A DNA stretch of 64,000 nucleotides. It comes from Rotaria sp. Silwood1. Its lineage: Eukaryota > Rotifera > Eurotatoria > Philodinida > Philodinidae. Location: NCBI GenBank assembly GCA_905250075.1, contig CAJNOP010000384.1, positions 1-64,000 on the forward strand, in the 5' to 3' direction. Shown here one piece after another: positions 24,790-36,169 of the stretch. Both the position numbers and the translations under genes were made by a program. Under the pieces are notes generated by a model. The model searched no databases, had not been told where the DNA came from, and saw only the letters and a list, made by a program, of their open reading frames with translations. Position 1 is the first letter of the stretch. The number at the start of each line of letters is the position of its first letter.

Positions 24790-25372
24790 TTTCATGAAAA
24801 CTTTGCTCCTTCTCTTCATTGATCCAAGATATTTTCTCTGATCTTCTGCATAGTACACAGAGACTCACAAGTTGATCGAATCTGATGAAAATCATTGACT
24901 GATATCGATATCATCTTCCTTCTTCTTTTCATCTTTTATCTTGTTTCATAAGTGCTTTATCATGTGTTTATTCATCTGAACTATTCATTCTAGTGCTTAT
25001 CTCTCTTATTTTCTGAATCCCTAAATTAGCATTTGTTGAATTTGGAATAGTTACATTCCGTAAATGTCAGGTACTTCAATAAATACAATTATGGAAAGTA
25101 ACAAGAACCTACCTATGCAGCTTTCTTGTTAAAAAAATCATTACACCATTAATCCTTGGTGCTTTTTCATATATTTACATTTATGTGAAGCAATATGCGT
25201 GAAACAGCTGGAAACAAATCTAGCAAAGCTTTTACTTTATTCAAACAAAGTTTAGGTGGGCTTCTAGTTTCTACAAAATAACGCGATGATTTGTCTGTTG
25301 AATCAAGTAGCATGCAGAAAAAATGCCCTCCGTATTGCAGCGTTGCTACGCTGTTCAGCACANNNNNNNNNN
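24790..25372. repeat. intronic duplicated block, copy 1
   Basis: Near-identical to 25690-26230 over the first 300 bp (CTCTTCATTGATYCAAGATATT through GATATCGATATCATCTTCC to TCAGGTACTTCAATAAATACAATTA), then more diverged, and again closely similar at GCAGCGTTGCTACGCTGTTCAGCAC. It ends in the run of N at 25363-25372. No coding content. Confidence 0.8.
25363..25372. other. assembly gap (10 N)
   Basis: Ten N in a row at the right boundary of a duplicated block. The sequence before it (CTGTTCAGCACA) recurs at 26220, so the gap probably marks a join where the assembler met the tandem repeat. The true spacing here is unknown. Confidence 0.99.
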
Positions 25373-25689
25373 TTATCTTCGTAAACATATGTAACCGATT
25401 ATCCGAAGACCTTTCGACACCACTATTGTGACGTTTGAGTAATTTTCATACTTTTCTACAGGTTTTCGAGTTCTTTAAAAATCTTTTTATTCATGGTATC
25501 AACATTCGAGAAACATTCTTATACGGATTGAATAGCGTAGTTAGTTTTTACCTCAAGTTTTCACTTGTTTATTCAGAGAAATTCAACTTGCGTCTATGAT
25601 GAATATTCGAACTTCATGTATAATGTTTCGCATAGAAGTGATTGAATCCATGGTTAAACTTATGAAGATTTTTATCCTATGCATGGGTT

Positions 25690-26230
25690 TCCATGAAAAA
25701 ATTGCTTCTTCTCTTCATTGATTCAAGATATTCTCTCTAATCTTCTGCATAGTACACAGAGATTCACAAGTTGATCGAATCTGATGAAAATCATTGACTG
25801 ATATCGATATCATCTTCCTTCTTCTTTTCATCTTTTATCTTGTTTCATGAGTGCTTTATCATGTGTTTATTCCTCTGAAATATTCATTCTAATGCTCATC
25901 TCTTTTATTTTCTGAATCCCTAAATTAGCATTTGTTGAATGTTCGATAGTGACATTCCGCAAATGTCAGGTACTTCAATAAATACAATTACGGAAGATGT
26001 CGGGACCATTACAAATTTTCAACAATTTATTACATGTTTGTATAAGTCAGAAGCTATATCTGTAAAGCAGTTGGAAACAAATCAAGTAATTTTTTTTTCA
26101 TGCTTCAAAGGAAACTTTGGTAAGCCTTTCGCTTCAACATAATATCTCGAAAATTTATTTGTTGAATCAAGTAGCACGCTGGAGAAAAACGTGCTCCGGC
26201 TGGCAGCGTTGCTACGCTGTTCAGCACATC
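25690..26230. repeat. intronic duplicated block, copy 2
   Basis: Second copy of the block at 24790-25372, about 900 bp downstream and in direct orientation. A short hairpin, CAGCGT-TGCT-ACGCTG, is kept in both copies. Confidence 0.8.
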
Positions 26231-26385
26231 TGTAAATGTGCGTTTTGATTGTAATCTACTACCTTATTTCTTTCTTGCTTTTTTAAAATCACAAATAAAT
26301 AATCCTTGGCAGTTCGTTTTGACTAAAACCAACTAATAGTACAAGATCGAATTAAGGGTGTAATTTTCTCATTTTTTCTGATTAG

Positions 26386-26784
26386 ACACTACAAACATCA
26401 TCACTTCACAGTATTCATCAGTGCTGACTAATGCTAGTGAACAATTTTGTCGTGTAGGCGACTGTTCAACAGCTGCCTACTATTATCAAGCTTTTACTCT
26501 GAATTTTTCTATTCCTGGATACTACTTGTTTAAATCGATCAGTAACATCGATACCTATGGATATATGTACAAAAAGATTTTAGTTCCTGCTGATCCGTTT
26601 GAAAATTTACTAGCAAGCAATAATGACGGTGCCGGAAATCATCAATTTCGTGTATATATTTGGCTTGATACTGCAACAACATACTATTTAGTTGTTACGA
26701 CAAATAAACCTATCGTCACAGGACAATTTACCGTGATTGTCACTGGTTTAGGATCATTGACACTTTCACCAATGAATGCATCAG
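26386..26784 (+). CDS. mosaic membrane protein, PPC-like module exon 4 of 4
   Basis: 399 bp, phase 1-1, acceptor CTGATTAG and donor G|GTAAGAGC. It codes ITSQYSSVLTNASEQFC, RVGDCSTAAYYYQAFTLN, IDTYGYMYKKILVPADPFEN, SNNDGAGNHQFRVYIWLDT and YLVVTTNKPIVTGQFTVIVTG, ending MNASG. All length-determining positions match the other three copies despite substitutions, so the module is under constraint. It is followed by a 1.4-kb intron and the NHL exon in the same phase. Confidence 0.74.
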
Positions 26785-27399
26785 GTAAGAGCCAAATTCG
26801 TTTCAGAATACTTCTTTAGTTAAACAAAATACTGATAAGAAGGTGAATTTCAAAAGATATGAAGGATACTGACTTCACCGCCGTAAATAAACTGATCTAG
26901 AGCAGTGACACTCTAATTGTAAGGTATTGATGATAATTTGTTAGATTGGAAATAAAATAACTAAAACTTAAAACTCATAGTTAATTTCACGTATCGACAG
27001 GATCAAATTTAAACTTGAAGTGAAATCACCTAACTTGTAACTATGAAGTTGGAGTGAAAGCAAGGATACTTTGAAACTTTCATGCTGGATTTAGTTAAAT
27101 TTCAAACTAATTTTTGTTAAAAAGCTTTTTTTCTCGAAACAAAGTCAATAATACATGAACGAAACAAGTAATTAGCATCAGTCCGACTTGCTAGATTCTC
27201 GGGTGAGTAACATGTTTCGCCTTTATAATATACTGCTTCTCAGCCTTGAACAACACTGGTTGTCAATGTTTAAAACAGTGCTTTCAATGTGAGATGTTGA
27301 CATGCAAGTCAGTGTCAAGTTGCTAGACCATATAGATATCTGTACGGCTCGTTGACTGTTTGAACTCATCCGATGTCATTATTTCCAAAACGCCAATAT

Positions 27400-27457
27400 C
27401 TAGGGTGTGGGTGTGGAATATATGTGGAGAGAAGACAAATACTCTCACCCATATTCA
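27400..27457. repeat. short hairpin-like repeat, copy B
   Basis: Left arm TAGGGTGTGGGTGTGG (27401-27416). The right side CTCTCACCCATATTC reads GAATATGGGTGAGAG in reverse complement. Pairing is weaker than in copy A. It lies in the last intron of the mosaic gene. Confidence 0.4.
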
Positions 27458-28180
27458 ACTTATTTCCGTAGTACTTTTCTGCTACCCTATCGATACTTTT
27501 GGAACAGTGTGAAATATCTGGGCGACGAATCATTAGAAAAGACGAGAGAAAAAGAAGAAAGAAAAAAGAGAAGAACAAGGAAGAAACAAAAAGAAAACAC
27601 GCACGGATGATAATATGAAATAATGTAACTAGACAGTTTCCAACAAAAACTGTTCTTATCGAATTTTTTTAATTTAAGAGTCAGTCGTCGGCTAACCCGA
27701 TGATATCCAATAGGTAGATTTGGGGCAATCCTTGTCATCGAGAAAACCTTGTTCTTGCAATTTTATCGAATACTTCTGATCAAAAGCCATATTTTTTTTA
27801 TAATAGGTTCTCGTTATGTTTAACATTTCTGATTTGCAAAAAAAAAATTCTCTTGCTCTATGTATAGATTTTCTTGGATTGCTTGTAAATGCTAACAAGT
27901 AAGATCTCTTTGTATTCCTAAAAAACCTTCATGTAATTCTAAATTTTCTTCTTCCTCTAAAATAAGTCATGTTATTGAAGGATTCTCTTCTAAGCACAGA
28001 CTTCACGATACTACATTATTCTATTAGCAATAATTTCTGATTTAAATGCCGACGAAAAAAATTCCTTTGAAGATACTATCACGAAAGATTTCTCAAGTTA
28101 TCTTCATACACGTATATCTCCTTTTTAATATATTACAATCACACATGGTGAAGAGCTCCTATTCTATTCGTTTCTTATAG

Positions 28181-29094
28181 TCATGCCTAATATTCCTGCT
28201 AATGCACGATGGGCACAAAATGGTGTGACTGTTGCTGGAGGCAACGATTTAGGCAGTGCTAACAATCAACTCTACGAGCCTCACGGTCTATGCATTGATG
28301 ATGACCAAACAGTTATTATTGCTGACTACGGAAACAATCGTATCATCGAAACGAAGAAAGGTGATCCAAATGGACGTATCGTTGCTGGTGGTAAGAGTCG
28401 AGGAAAGGATTTAGATCAATTGTCTTTTCCGACCGATGTATTAATCGACAAAAAGACAGATAGTCTCATTATTTGTGATAACGGGAATCAACGAGTTGTA
28501 CGATGGTCTCGTCGTAGTGGCACATCACAAGGAGAAATCCTCATTGACAACAGCGATTGCTATGGATTAGCTATGGATGATGAACGATATCTCTACGTGT
28601 CTGACTCAGAAAAACATGAAATTAGACGATATCAAATGGATAACAACACTGTCGTTCGCGTAGCTGGTGGCAATGGCCCTGGTGCTGATCTTAATCAACT
28701 CAACGGACCAACTTATCTCTTTGTCGATCGACAACAGAATATCTATGTGTCAGACAACAGGAATTTTCGTGTAATGAAATGGAATAAAGATGCAACGAAC
28801 GGGACTATCGTTGCCAGTGGACAAGGCTTCAGAAATGGTCTGACACAATTGTTGTATCCTAATGGACTGTTTGTCGATGAGTTGGGTACTCTCTATGTGG
28901 CAGACACGAGGAATGATCGAGTGATGCGTTGGCCTCAAGAAGCGATACAAGGCACTGTGATTGTGGGTGGAAATGGTGAAGGAGAAGACACAAATCAGTT
29001 GTACCATCCCATCAGTTTATCCTTCGATCGACATGGCAATCTTTATGTCGCCGACACGAACAATCACCGTATTCAACAATTTCCTATCGAATAA
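28181..29094 (+). CDS. NHL-repeat protein, six-bladed propeller exon
   Basis: A single open exon of 914 bp after the acceptor TTTCTTATAG, ending in TAA. An internal ATG at 28183 would give 303 residues. It carries six NHL-type repeats: LYEPHGLCIDDDQTVIIAD, LSFPTDVLIDKKTDSLIICD, DCYGLAMDDERYLYVSD, LNGPTYLFVDRQQNIYVSD, LLYPNGLFVDELGTLYVAD and LYHPISLSFDRHGNLYVAD. Each is followed by a basic N-x-R-V/I turn, and AGG/GGN linkers lie between blades. Six repeats fit a closed propeller used for protein or ligand binding, with no catalytic residues visible. The exon start is in phase 1, matching the four upstream modules, so it may be the C-terminal half of that membrane protein. It could equally be a stand-alone intronless gene, since bdelloids have many NHL proteins that begin much like this. 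Confidence 0.88.
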
Positions 29095-29196
29095 ATTCAT
29101 TACGATGAATTGATTTTTTTTTTTCAAATGAAACACATTGAACTAATGTAGAAAATGACTATTCACGCACGCGCGACCAGGAACCATGCTGTTGAA

Positions 29197-29278
29197 GGAT
29201 GTGGGTGTGTGTGTTCGTGTTTGACAGAAGGTATAGTTGTGGAAAAAGGGAACAATCACACCTATCCACGCTCACACT
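29197..29278. repeat. short hairpin-like repeat, copy C
   Basis: Left arm GGATGTGGGTGTGTGTG (29198-29214). The right side CACACCTATCCACGCTCACAC (29257-29277) reads GTGTGAGCGTGGATAGG in reverse complement. The arms are related but imperfect. It lies 100 bp after the NHL stop codon. Confidence 0.4.
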
Positions 29279-29642
29279 AAAAGTAAACCGGGGCAGAGGA
29301 ATATGAATCTGCAATCAGTTTTTCGAAATTATCGTTTGAATTTTGTACGAGAAGACCCTTCTTTTTGTTAAAAAAAAACACTTTTTCCTAAAAAAGAACA
29401 TTTCATGGAAAAATAAGAACTCAACATTTCGAAAGCTGATTGAAGATTCAGATTTCCAGACTTCGATTTCTTTGCATTGACTTTTATAAAAAGATCGTTT
29501 ATTTCTGAAAAAAAACCCTGTCTTTTTTGAAAATGCGCTTGGATCACCAACGATACCTACGGCTATCGGTTTCAACCGGTGCAGCGGTGATGGTATACCG
29601 CTCAATGACCTCTACCTTTGTACCCCTAGGTTTGAATGGAAT

Positions 29643-29706
29643 AGTGTGGATGGGATGGGATGTGGTTGAATTGAAGCCTTTCATCCACACCCATACTCAC
29701 ATGCCA
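29643..29706. repeat. short hairpin-like repeat, copy D
   Basis: Left arm GTGTGGATGGGATGGGATG. The right side ATCCACACCCATACTCACATG reads GAGTATGGGTGTGGAT in reverse complement. Loop of about 20 bases. Confidence 0.45.
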
Positions 29707-31394
29707 ATATCGGTCAAAATATTATTTTAGCTTGTTGGAGAATTCCAAGCACACAGGTAATGAAAAATTTCGTGTTTGGCAAGGTAAAAACATAAGCACA
29801 AATTTGCTCCTGCCGTTGAAAAGGTGCTGGCTGCATCACTATTTGCTTTCATCACACTACTTGTTCTCCAATGTCTTTTGGTCTCTATCACGAAAAGACA
29901 TGATGTCTGAAGTGAACACAGTTCATCATATGCTATTGAAACAACAGAATGAACTAATAGGGGCTGATCGGACGCATAATAACCAAGATGTTATGTTGTC
30001 CTTGATAGTTGTTGGTGTGCTCTAGTTTTACTGTAGCTTAATCAAGGCTGAAAAATTGGATTAATAGTGTCTGTTCCAAACACTGCACATTTAACTATAG
30101 TATCCAAAAATGTCAGCAGGAAGTGATATTACGGTCTTTTCAAAAATATATACCAAAGAATATGATAATTACGATGAAAAAGGCAGACCTGGAAAAACGC
30201 ACCAAGTTCCCTTTGATTGTAAAACAAAGTTGCTCGTGTTGCTATTTTTATTATGTCACTGTTATTTCCTTCAAACATATTCTCCTATTATCATTTGTGA
30301 TAGCGTTTGACCCTCTTGATCTTGTGATACAGCGAAGCAAACGACGTAACTCTCTACTATATGACACTCCAGCCGAAATGCATTTACCACTTAAACTATT
30401 TCTACATTTAAATAAATATGTTGCAACTGAAGAATTAAAAATAAAACAGTATATTGCTGTCTGATCTAGAAATATTTCAAACAGAGTGCACATGATATTA
30501 ATGACTTTTTTTCACTGCAAACTGCTCCTGGATTAAATAGCAGAAGAGACATGCAGTGATTGTACTGTTGTCAATATTATAATTGAAAATAGACATTAGT
30601 CTGAACGCTTCAATTTATAATTTTGGCTTATACTTTTATGGACACAAGAAATACCCATAATTATTCATTCCCACTCCAAAATATAGATACAAAAATATTC
30701 TGTATGCACATTTTTCTAGCTGAATATGCACATGTTGTCGAAATATTTTAATCTTTGAGAAAGAATCGGTGTGCTTTCTTAGCAGTCGTACTTTCATTTT
30801 TGTAAATGGTTCATCTGCACACGTAGTCGAGCACTACTTGATACAAAAAAGAAGGGATACCGATTCATTCTATGTGCACTGTTTGGTAAGCAGGCGATTC
30901 AGTATAGAATGATTAAAATAGATTACATATGAACAATTGAGCCATTTTTGATGTCTAGAACTGACATAATATTTCAATTAAAAAAACACCTCACGCCTCA
31001 TTTTGGATTTGATCAGCTCTTGATAATTCAGAGCAACCTATATCGTTTATTAAGATTCGAAAATATCATTATTCTTAAGCCTGTTATTGGAAACCTACAT
31101 TATCGTGAAAATTTTATTGAAATGATGTTTTTAATGAGCGTTAAAATATATGTCAAGACTTCCAGCTGACGTACGCCAGACATTCTTACCAGTATTCCAA
31201 ATTTAACCTTAAAGTGATCGTGCAGAAAACTGTTCACATATGAAGGAAAAACCTAAGATTTAGCAACAAAAACTCGATGAGATGTTAACAAAACATAGAT
31301 AGAAAAACTGTTCATTAGGTCGTGTTTCACAAATAATAATTTGTTTACTGATAACAGCTATCACCAAAGAAAATCTTAGTCGACTGAGTCTTTT

Positions 31395-32509
31395 TTAATT
31401 CCAAATTTCTGACCATTGAAAAGGTGATGGTGACATTTGTGCCCAATATGCTTGATGTTCAAATGCTGTCCAAGCTGTTCGATCATTAGTAAAAAATTCA
31501 TAATCTCCTGATCTTGCATTTGGCACAATTTGCCATACTAACCATGGTAATCCTTGTTGATGTGCCGCAGCTCGAATAATATTCAGTGCTTGAGCCATTT
31601 GTGTATCACCACGGTCACCGAATTCTTCCACATAAACTCTTTTTCCATATTGCTGTGCTAATCGAATAGCTTCTTGAAATTTTCGACGAGAATAATCTTC
31701 ATCCATTGTGTAGTCGTGTAAAGATATTAAATCAATTGTAGAACATTGAAAATTTTCAAGACGAAGACTTAAGCCATAATCAACATCGCCACCAGTTGAT
31801 AGAAGTACTCCATTGTTTACTAATGACCGAATTCGTGTATTTATATCACACATCCAATGTACATTAAATGTTGACATATGACCTTGACTTTCATTTTCGA
31901 TTTGAAACGAGAATATAACATGACTTAAAGATCTCCATCGTTGTCCAAAATGTGGATTGACATGATCAAGTAAATATCTTAATCGATTTGTAAAATCTGT
32001 TTTAGCTTGTTCATTTGAATAAAATTTCGATGCATTATTCTGTGGTGAACATCCACTGACTGTTGGAATTCCATATTTTGATACATAACTATCAGCTTTA
32101 TATGCATAACATCCTAATGAATAGCGATCATGAAGAGCTATTATTAGTTTAATATGTCCAGCAGCATAAATAGCAACATTTTTTATAAACTGATCAACAC
32201 GCGCTAACATGTCACTGTCTTAGCTGCTATAGCACGTGAACCTGCTTGACCATCATCGATTGTTGCTAAAAAGATTCGTATGACACGAACACTTTTCTCA
32301 TGTAGTATGTTAATTAATGTAATTTGATCATCTTGAGGAAGAGCCCATGCAAAGAATGAATTAGCACCGGACCAAGCTCGACGAGCATCTATCATGAACA
32401 AATTAATATTTATCGAATCGATAACAAAATAAGAATACTTTTTTTTACCTTTAGGCTGACCAGCTGCAGAGCAAAAGAATAGCAAATAACAGGCAAGAAA
32501 AAATAGCAT
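31395..32509 (-). CDS. secreted GH5-type glycoside hydrolase (mannanase/cellulase-like), with a probable frameshift
   Basis: The minus-strand start at 32509 gives a signal peptide (MLFFLACYLLFFCSAAG). A 60-bp intron (32389-32448) keeps frame and leads to ARRAWSGANSFFAWALP, the usual N-terminal strand of GH5 enzymes. The first frame ends at 32204, while a second frame from about 32214 continues MLARVDQFIK, LIIALHDRYSLG, FSFQIENESQGH, LISLHDY, YVEEFGDRG and LPWLVWQIVP to a TAA at 31395. Asn-Glu in IENES is the expected acid/base and the second Glu of VEEFG the nucleophile, both present. Between the two frames a loop found in relatives seems lost with a net shift of one base, and no intron of usable size fits. 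So this is either a recently broken gene, an allele, or a sequence error. It resembles plant and fungal enzymes, and bdelloids carry many such acquired glycosidases. The exact substrate is not determinable. Confidence 0.78.
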
Positions 32510-33637
32510 TTCTGTATTGCTTTTGCCATTTTATCAAATATATTATATTATCAAGCAGCAAGAGTGGTACAGAATGAAAGAAAAAAAAACATCTGTTAAA
32601 CCTTTTTCTTTTTTGCTCAATTAGTATTAGACCAAAACAATTATATTCACTTGAATATCATGTGATAGTGTGAAGATGCTAAAGTGCAATCTTCTTTTTC
32701 ATTGTTACAAGTTCAACAAGTGGTTGATGTTACAGAAATTCTTTACATAAAAATAATTCACTTTGTTTTTGTTCTATCTTTAGAGCACGCATTTATTGTA
32801 TAGTATTGTTGTACCGCATTTTGTTCGAAAGATATATAAAATTTTAAATTCGAAACTAGAACAGACTTTCCATTATATTTTGTGACATAGATTCCATTTA
32901 TCTGTCACCAATTTATGTATCGGTTCCAAACTTTCACACTTATAAAATGACACAAAAGAGAAATTCAGCAAAGTCTATTAAAGACTTGCTAGCACAGTCC
33001 CTGCCCTAGTGAAACATCCTGTCAACAAGATCTTAGTAGCAGATGTTCAAGATTTTCTGTCTTATATTTTATCTTTCGTGATCCTTTACACTGATCTTTG
33101 TTACACATACTTATATCTTGCTTATCCCTAATCAAGATTTCTAAAATCTTGAGGTATAGCTTTCTGTCATTGAATATCATTAGGTTGTTCGACAACCCAT
33201 TGATCCCATTAACAATAGCTCGTCAAGCGATCAACAATTTTTTGTTAGAATTCACATCGATGTTGATCGAGTTTTGTAGTTGGATTCATCGACGACACTT
33301 AAACGACTGTTGTAACATTGATTCTTGTATAGTTTCTCAACAATATGGATTTTATTCGTCTCTTGATCGTTCAGATACAAAATGGTTCAGCGTTGTTTGT
33401 GATCCGTTGACAGAAATGTGAAAATTGTCAAAACATCGATCTATAGAACGGATTGATTAATTGATGTCGCATCAAGGCGACTTCGACGAATGGTCATGCG
33501 AGATTTGCTTTCTGAGTCTCAGTCTCGCGAGTCATTTCTAACGCATATTTCATCTAATGAAGCCTAACATCGATCTCTGTACACGAGAATGCCATCTAAC
33601 CGATTGATGACATGTTTGAAATTCTTCAACAAATGAA

Positions 33638-33697
33638 TGTTAGGGATGTGATTGTGATCAAATAGGAACCCATATCCACACCCGTCTAACACCAGCG
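33638..33697. repeat. short hairpin-like repeat, copy E
   Basis: Left arm GTTAGGGATGTGATTGTG (33639-33656). The right side ATCCACACCCGTCTAAC reads GTTAGACGGGTGTGGAT in reverse complement. It shares the GTTAG-GGG-TGTG order on both arms. Confidence 0.45.
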
Positions 33698-34590
33698 AGT
33701 AACGTGCACAAATCGCTAAATTAAAGTTCCTCGAATATTCAAAGTAATAGCAGAACAAGAATTAAGCTTAGAAAAACAATGAAATGCAATAATACAATCA
33801 GAATTTGCCCACCATTGAAATGATGGCAATCAGTTGTGAAGAAATCAGTGCTGATCTCATAGAAAGTATTGATGGAATGATAAACATTTTATCATGTTCC
33901 TGGAGATAGTTACATGCAAAACAAGAAATATCGCAAAAAATTTTGCCACATCCGATATACTTCCTCAAGTAGAAAAAATTAAATTTAGCTTATATATATT
34001 TATTTCTACATTGTAACAACCTGTTTTCTCGAAAAATCTTTGTTTTTAGTGTACAAGTTCGAATGATGTTAAAAATATTTTTCTTTGATTTTTCATCCTC
34101 ACAAGATTCCATTTGTTGAGAATGCATTTGATTTGATTCTCCTTAGAAAATAAAAATCAAACCATATTCATAAAATTAAAAATTACCTCTAAAAGAGATA
34201 TATACTTATGACTAACTCAACAAACAGTAAGAATATAATTTAAAGGCTTACTTTTTGTTTTTGAATGAATTCCCAGTAGACTGTAATGAAATTTCTTTAC
34301 AGCATCGGAAGTAGTTATCGATACCATTTAATTATAACGTTTTAGAGTTTTACTATTTGCTAAGTCCGTACTTTACTTTTACCGATTTTTTAATTACTAG
34401 AAATAAATCATTGATTAGTCGTGATATTTCAAGAAAAATGACACAGTAAATATTAGTTAACAAAATGAATAATATTACTTTTTTTTGTTAGATTCATGTG
34501 AGGTCAGAATTTCGGACCAAATTTAAATTGACCTCATTGATCCTTGTAAAAAGCCTTGTTTTCTTAACTAATTGTCACGTTCCTTAGTAC

Positions 34591-34663
34591 TAGAGTGTGA
34601 ATGTGTAAGCGTGGATAAGGATGGAGAGAGGAATGACCCACACTCACATCCATACCCTGTTGG
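34591..34663. repeat. short hairpin, copy F
   Basis: Left arm AGAGTGTGAATGTGTAAGCG (34592-34611). The right side, in reverse complement, starts AGGGTATGGATGTGAGTG. The arms align over about 22 bases with a short GAGAGGAA-type loop. Confidence 0.5.
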
Positions 34664-35529
34664 TGAATTAAACAAATTTTATTAAATTTCACAGTTGAAA
34701 TGATTAAGATAAAAAAAATGAAAAAAAAAAGTCACTTCTACTGAATCGATTTGATTAAATTATCTGTGAAGTGATTTTTTTTTAGAAGATCAGTACCCTT
34801 GTCGGTGTTCATATCACAAGATATTAGTAGGGAAATTATAGATTGATTTATGATATGCAAAAAACTTCATTTGAAAAGTCATCAAGTTAAAGATGTTATA
34901 TAGTCTCGTTTATCTCTAATTTGAATTTTAGGAAAAAATAGTAAAGATTCGTGTAAACTGAATTGAAGATGAAAGAAGACTAAAAGATTTTTGTAATAAG
35001 TAAATCATTTTTTTTTCAACTTGTTTTTTAGTTTCTTTCTTGCATTATCATGACACTTTGTCAGAAACTCATTTTTCTTTTATAAAGAATGAAAACGCCG
35101 TTAATTTAACTTTTTCACTAAAAAATAGAACATTTGAAAAAAAAATTAAGTTTTTCATCAGACTTCACTTGCTGATGTCTGATAATAGATAATTTTTAAA
35201 ATAATGTAATATATAAATATCAGTGTATCTAACAAGAGTTCTCTAAACAGATAAGAATTTTTGACTAACTTCAAGATAGAGAAAAAGAGCAGCATGATAT
35301 GTCTTTTATAGAAGTAAAACTATCTTAATTCAAATAGAAGTCAAGTTTCAGCTGATGTTTTATTCAAGAGATTCTTCTAAGTATATTTTTGATATTATTA
35401 TTTATCAACAAGATTCATATGAAGAAAAACAATGTATTAACTATTCTAATATTTAAAGGCGACACAACATTAAATTACTATTATAACAATTATTCATTCT
35501 TCTAAGACCTCTTGAAAATCAAATAGCCA

Positions 35530-35845
35530 TGAAATTACACTATGTTCATATTTCAATGGTAACAAAAGATTTTCTTCATAATTATTTCCTATTCAGAATT
35601 AATAGAGTATGTAAATGGACTATGATTATCAAGTACAAAAAAATTTATGTGAATTTAGAGCAAAATATATCGACATGCAAACAATAGAAGATAAGAAAAA
35701 TAAATTTTATCTAAGCAAATATGTTTTTAAAATAAAAAAAATTTAGTTTAATTCAAAACAAAAACAAAAAACCAATCTCTTTGTCTTTCTTTTGTTTTTT
35801 TGCTCCATGTTAATAATTGAAATAAGTTAATGCATCACATCTACA
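35530..35845 (-). pseudogene. duplicated terminal exon and 3' flank of the stefin gene
   Basis: This block aligns with 36170-36480, offset by 640 bp, through the words AATTAGAAGAGTAT/ATTAATAGAGTAT, CAACAATA-AAGATAAGAA, TTTATC and AACTTATTTCAATTATTAA. On the minus strand the last codons read DALTYFNY with the stop at 35812-35810, which is even closer to the stefin ending (D-LTYF) than the live gene's DPLIYFNY. No copies of the upstream stefin exons lie between 35845 and 36449, so it is a partial duplicate or the remnant of a second stefin gene. Confidence 0.6.
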
Positions 35846-36169
35846 AAGCACAAGCCAGGAAAATTTAATATCTCTCAACGAAAACATTCTTTTAATCTGA
35901 AATTTTTAAATCAATATATCTTTATTCGATTGTTTTCTATACATATAAAAAGTCAACTAAATCAATCTGCTCTACTATGTGTTTGCTGTTGATAAAATGA
36001 GTGTTTCTTTTATACTGAACGTTCAGAAATAAATTGAAAAACTTAAGTTAATACACAATCTAGACATTATGTTAATTTAAAAGTACATATCTGTCTTTTT
36101 AATGTCGAAACTAAACTCTATCTAAGAAAGAAAAAAAAAAACAAAGAATGAATTTTCTATCATCGTCTG

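Larger units (their letters stand above)
29095..31394. other. intergenic with two short hairpins, no gene
   Basis: Holds hairpin copies C and D and AT-rich unique DNA. Open frames at 29732-30025 and 30123-30464 (+) have no domain and low-complexity codon use. I see no splice structure joining them to the NHL or glycosidase genes. Confidence 0.45.
32510..35529. other. intergenic with hairpin copies E and F
   Basis: No gene recognised. The frame 33098-33421 (+) has somewhat protein-like composition near IARQAINNFLLEFTSMLIEF but no domain and no splice support. 33440-33560 is less AT-rich than its surroundings without a clear reason. Confidence 0.4.

Noticed and set aside
27366-27738. Ser/Phe-rich and Lys/Arg-rich frames on both strands
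   Set aside because: Caused by a purine-rich tract (GAAAAAGAAGAAAG type) in an intron. No conserved sequence.
33098-33421. 107-residue plus-strand gene
   Set aside because: Some protein-like composition, but no domain, no homologous copy and no splice support.
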